Shown here: positions 62,867 through 64,000 of the stretch, one piece after another
Position numbering within the stretch: the first letter of the stretch is position 1
How the letters are laid out: each line of letters begins with the position of its first letter
Source of the DNA: Pseudooceanicola pacificus
GTDB taxonomy: Bacteria; Pseudomonadota; Alphaproteobacteria; Rhodobacterales; Rhodobacteraceae
Direction: 5' to 3'
Assembly (NCBI RefSeq): GCF_009789075.1
Contig: NZ_WNXQ01000003.1
Span: 186,001 to 250,000, forward strand
Length of the DNA stretch: 64,000 bases
Program-made: the position numbers and the translations under genes
The notes under the pieces: model-generated
Databases searched by the model: none
What the model saw: only the letters and a program-made list of their open reading frames with translations
What the model was told of the DNA's origin: nothing

Positions 62867-64000
62867 TCAGTTGCCGGCCAGCTGGTTCACGGCATTCACG
62901 GTGCCAAGCGAACCGGTCAGGGCGGAAATCGTCTTGCTCCACTGGGTGAACGGCGCTTCGGTCACGTAGAGCGTATCGCCGTCGCGGATGACGAAATCGC
63001 GGGCCATGAACATGCCGTTCGGCTCGGTCAGGTTCAGCACGTAGACCAGGCGCTGATCGCCCACCAGATCGGTGCGGCCCAGCACGGAATTGGCGATCTC
63101 GGCCGGTTCGTTGCGGAAGACGAAGACGCCGGTCGGATCGGCCGAATTCGACTGCAGGCCGCCAACGGTGGCAATCGCCTCAAGCCCGCTGATCGTCTGG
63201 GATTCGAACTTCACGCGGGACTGGGCCCCGGTGGCGCCAAGCGCGGTGAAGGAGCGGGTGTCCTCTTCGATCAGGATCCGGTCGCCGCCGCGCAGGGCGA
63301 TGTCCATCTTGGGGTTCTCGTAGAGGTCCTGGAACCAGATCTTGGACCGGTGGCCGCCGCGGATCACGGTGATCTGGGCGATTTCCGGTTCGATGGTGAT
63401 GCCGCCGGCGCGGGCGATCATGGCCGAGAGCGTGCGCGTCGGGCGCTCGATGGCATAGACACCCTGGCCGCTGACCGACCCGATCAGCGAAACGGTCGAC
63501 CCGTCACCCGCCAGACGGCGCACCTGGACCTGCGGGTCCGGGGTCTGCTCTTCCAGCTTGTTCGAGATGATCCGGCGGATGGCCTCGGGCGAATTGCCCG
63601 CCGCCTTGATGCGGCCGGCATAGGGCACGAAGATGTAGCCCGACCCGTCGACCTGAACCTCGTCCAGCACGGTGGCATTGGTGCCCTCGGCGACCAGCAG
63701 GCCGTCATCGACGTTTTCCCAGATCGTCAGGCCCAGCGTGTCGCCCGGCGAGATCGTGTCGGAGCCAAGCTGCCCGGCATTGATGAAGCTGCTGGAAAAG
63801 CCGAGAGCGGGCACCACGGCGGTGGCCCGCGTCACACGGTCGTTCACGGACACGATGAATGCATCGCCTTCGCGCTGCACCGATCCGGCAAAGATTTCAC
63901 GCTTGTTGGGGCCCACGCGCGGCAATCCGCAAGAGGAAACCACGGCCACGATTGCCAATAGGGCGACGGATCTCGCCCACCCGGTTGCCTTGATTTTCAC
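62867..64000 (-). CDS. Polysaccharide export lipoprotein (Wza/KpsD family), possibly cut by the window edge
   Basis: 377 residues up to a GTG at the last base of the window; the gene could begin further right. Lipobox region AIVAVVSSC|G. A Poly_export domain with ISPGDTLGLTIWENVDDG, GYIFVPYAGRIKAAGNSPEAIRRIISNKLEEQTPDPQVQVR, followed by SLBB-like repeats (VSLIGSVSGQGVYAIERPTRTLSAMIARAGGI, RGGDRILIEEDTRS). It forms the periplasmic/outer-membrane channel for capsule export and is coupled to kpsC. Confidence 0.92.
   Translation of the reverse strand: MKIKATGWARSVALLAIVAVVSSCGLPRVGPNKREIFAGSVQREGDAFIVSVNDRVTRATAVVPALGFSSSFINAGQLGSDTISPGDTLGLTIWENVDDGLLVAEGTNATVLDEVQVDGSGYIFVPYAGRIKAAGNSPEAIRRIISNKLEEQTPDPQVQVRRLAGDGSTVSLIGSVSGQGVYAIERPTRTLSAMIARAGGITIEPEIAQITVIRGGHRSKIWFQDLYENPKMDIALRGGDRILIEEDTRSFTALGATGAQSRVKFESQTISGLEAIATVGGLQSNSADPTGVFVFRNEPAEIANSVLGRTDLVGDQRLVYVLNLTEPNGMFMARDFVIRDGDTLYVTEAPFTQWSKTISALTGSLGTVNAVNQLAGN

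Overview
The window is a high-GC chromosomal segment of an alphaproteobacterium, most likely a member of the Rhodobacteraceae (roseobacter/Paracoccus group). Supporting points are an mreB-mreC-mreD-mrdA-rodA shape operon, a rpoH sigma-32 gene with the alphaproteobacterial form of the RpoH box, a membrane-tethered ThiF/MoeB-like protein beside dut and coaBC, a PCu(A)C copper chaperone, a KpsC/KpsD capsule pair at the right edge, and pervasive GTG/TTG starts with 4-base stop/start overlaps. I saw no tRNA, rRNA, CRISPR array, transposase or prophage. Calls rest on reading motifs; no database search was possible.

Layout. 1-1019: 3' part of a thiamine-diphosphate enzyme, followed by a decayed tandem repeat. 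1343-15404: an unusual exported-hydrolase locus. Seven leftward genes encode a Deg-like PDZ protease, a response regulator, a sensor kinase, a patatin-like lipoprotein, a caspase-fold peptidase, a chymotrypsin-fold protease with a propeptide and a very large helical-repeat protein. Two divergent rightward genes encode a small exported protein and a second caspase-fold peptidase. This is the best candidate here for an undescribed system. 15408-31352: a TetR-type regulator and a catabolic cluster with a TRAP transporter, an iron alcohol dehydrogenase, acyl-CoA dehydrogenase, ADP-forming acyl-CoA ligase, CaiB CoA-transferase, SDR, a DUF35 protein paired with a thiolase-fold enzyme lacking the usual cysteine, an enoyl-CoA hydratase and a lone molybdenum hydroxylase large subunit. 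Together they look like uptake, CoA activation and beta-oxidation-like cleavage of an unidentified organic acid. Two clear palindromes lie in its intergenic regions.

31641-42370: housekeeping genes (GST-like, histidine phosphatase with cobU, rpoH, coaBC, dut, ThiF-like, M3 oligopeptidase, copper chaperone, rpmB, 2-hydroxyacid dehydrogenase). 42367-48039: cell-elongation operon. 48356-52923: sirtuin, low-molecular-weight tyrosine phosphatase, a small exported protein, a Tat-exported metal hydrolase and lepA. 52924-53769: an AT-richer, repeat-containing gap with a probable tiny membrane protein, the most foreign-looking stretch. 53770-60701: cytochrome b561, an entericidin-like lipoprotein, a DUF1353 lipoprotein with an ETPA repeat tail, an alpha/beta hydrolase, glyA, nadK, a MarR-GNAT fusion and csbD. 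60829-64000: capsule genes kpsC- and kpsD-like, continuing beyond the edge.
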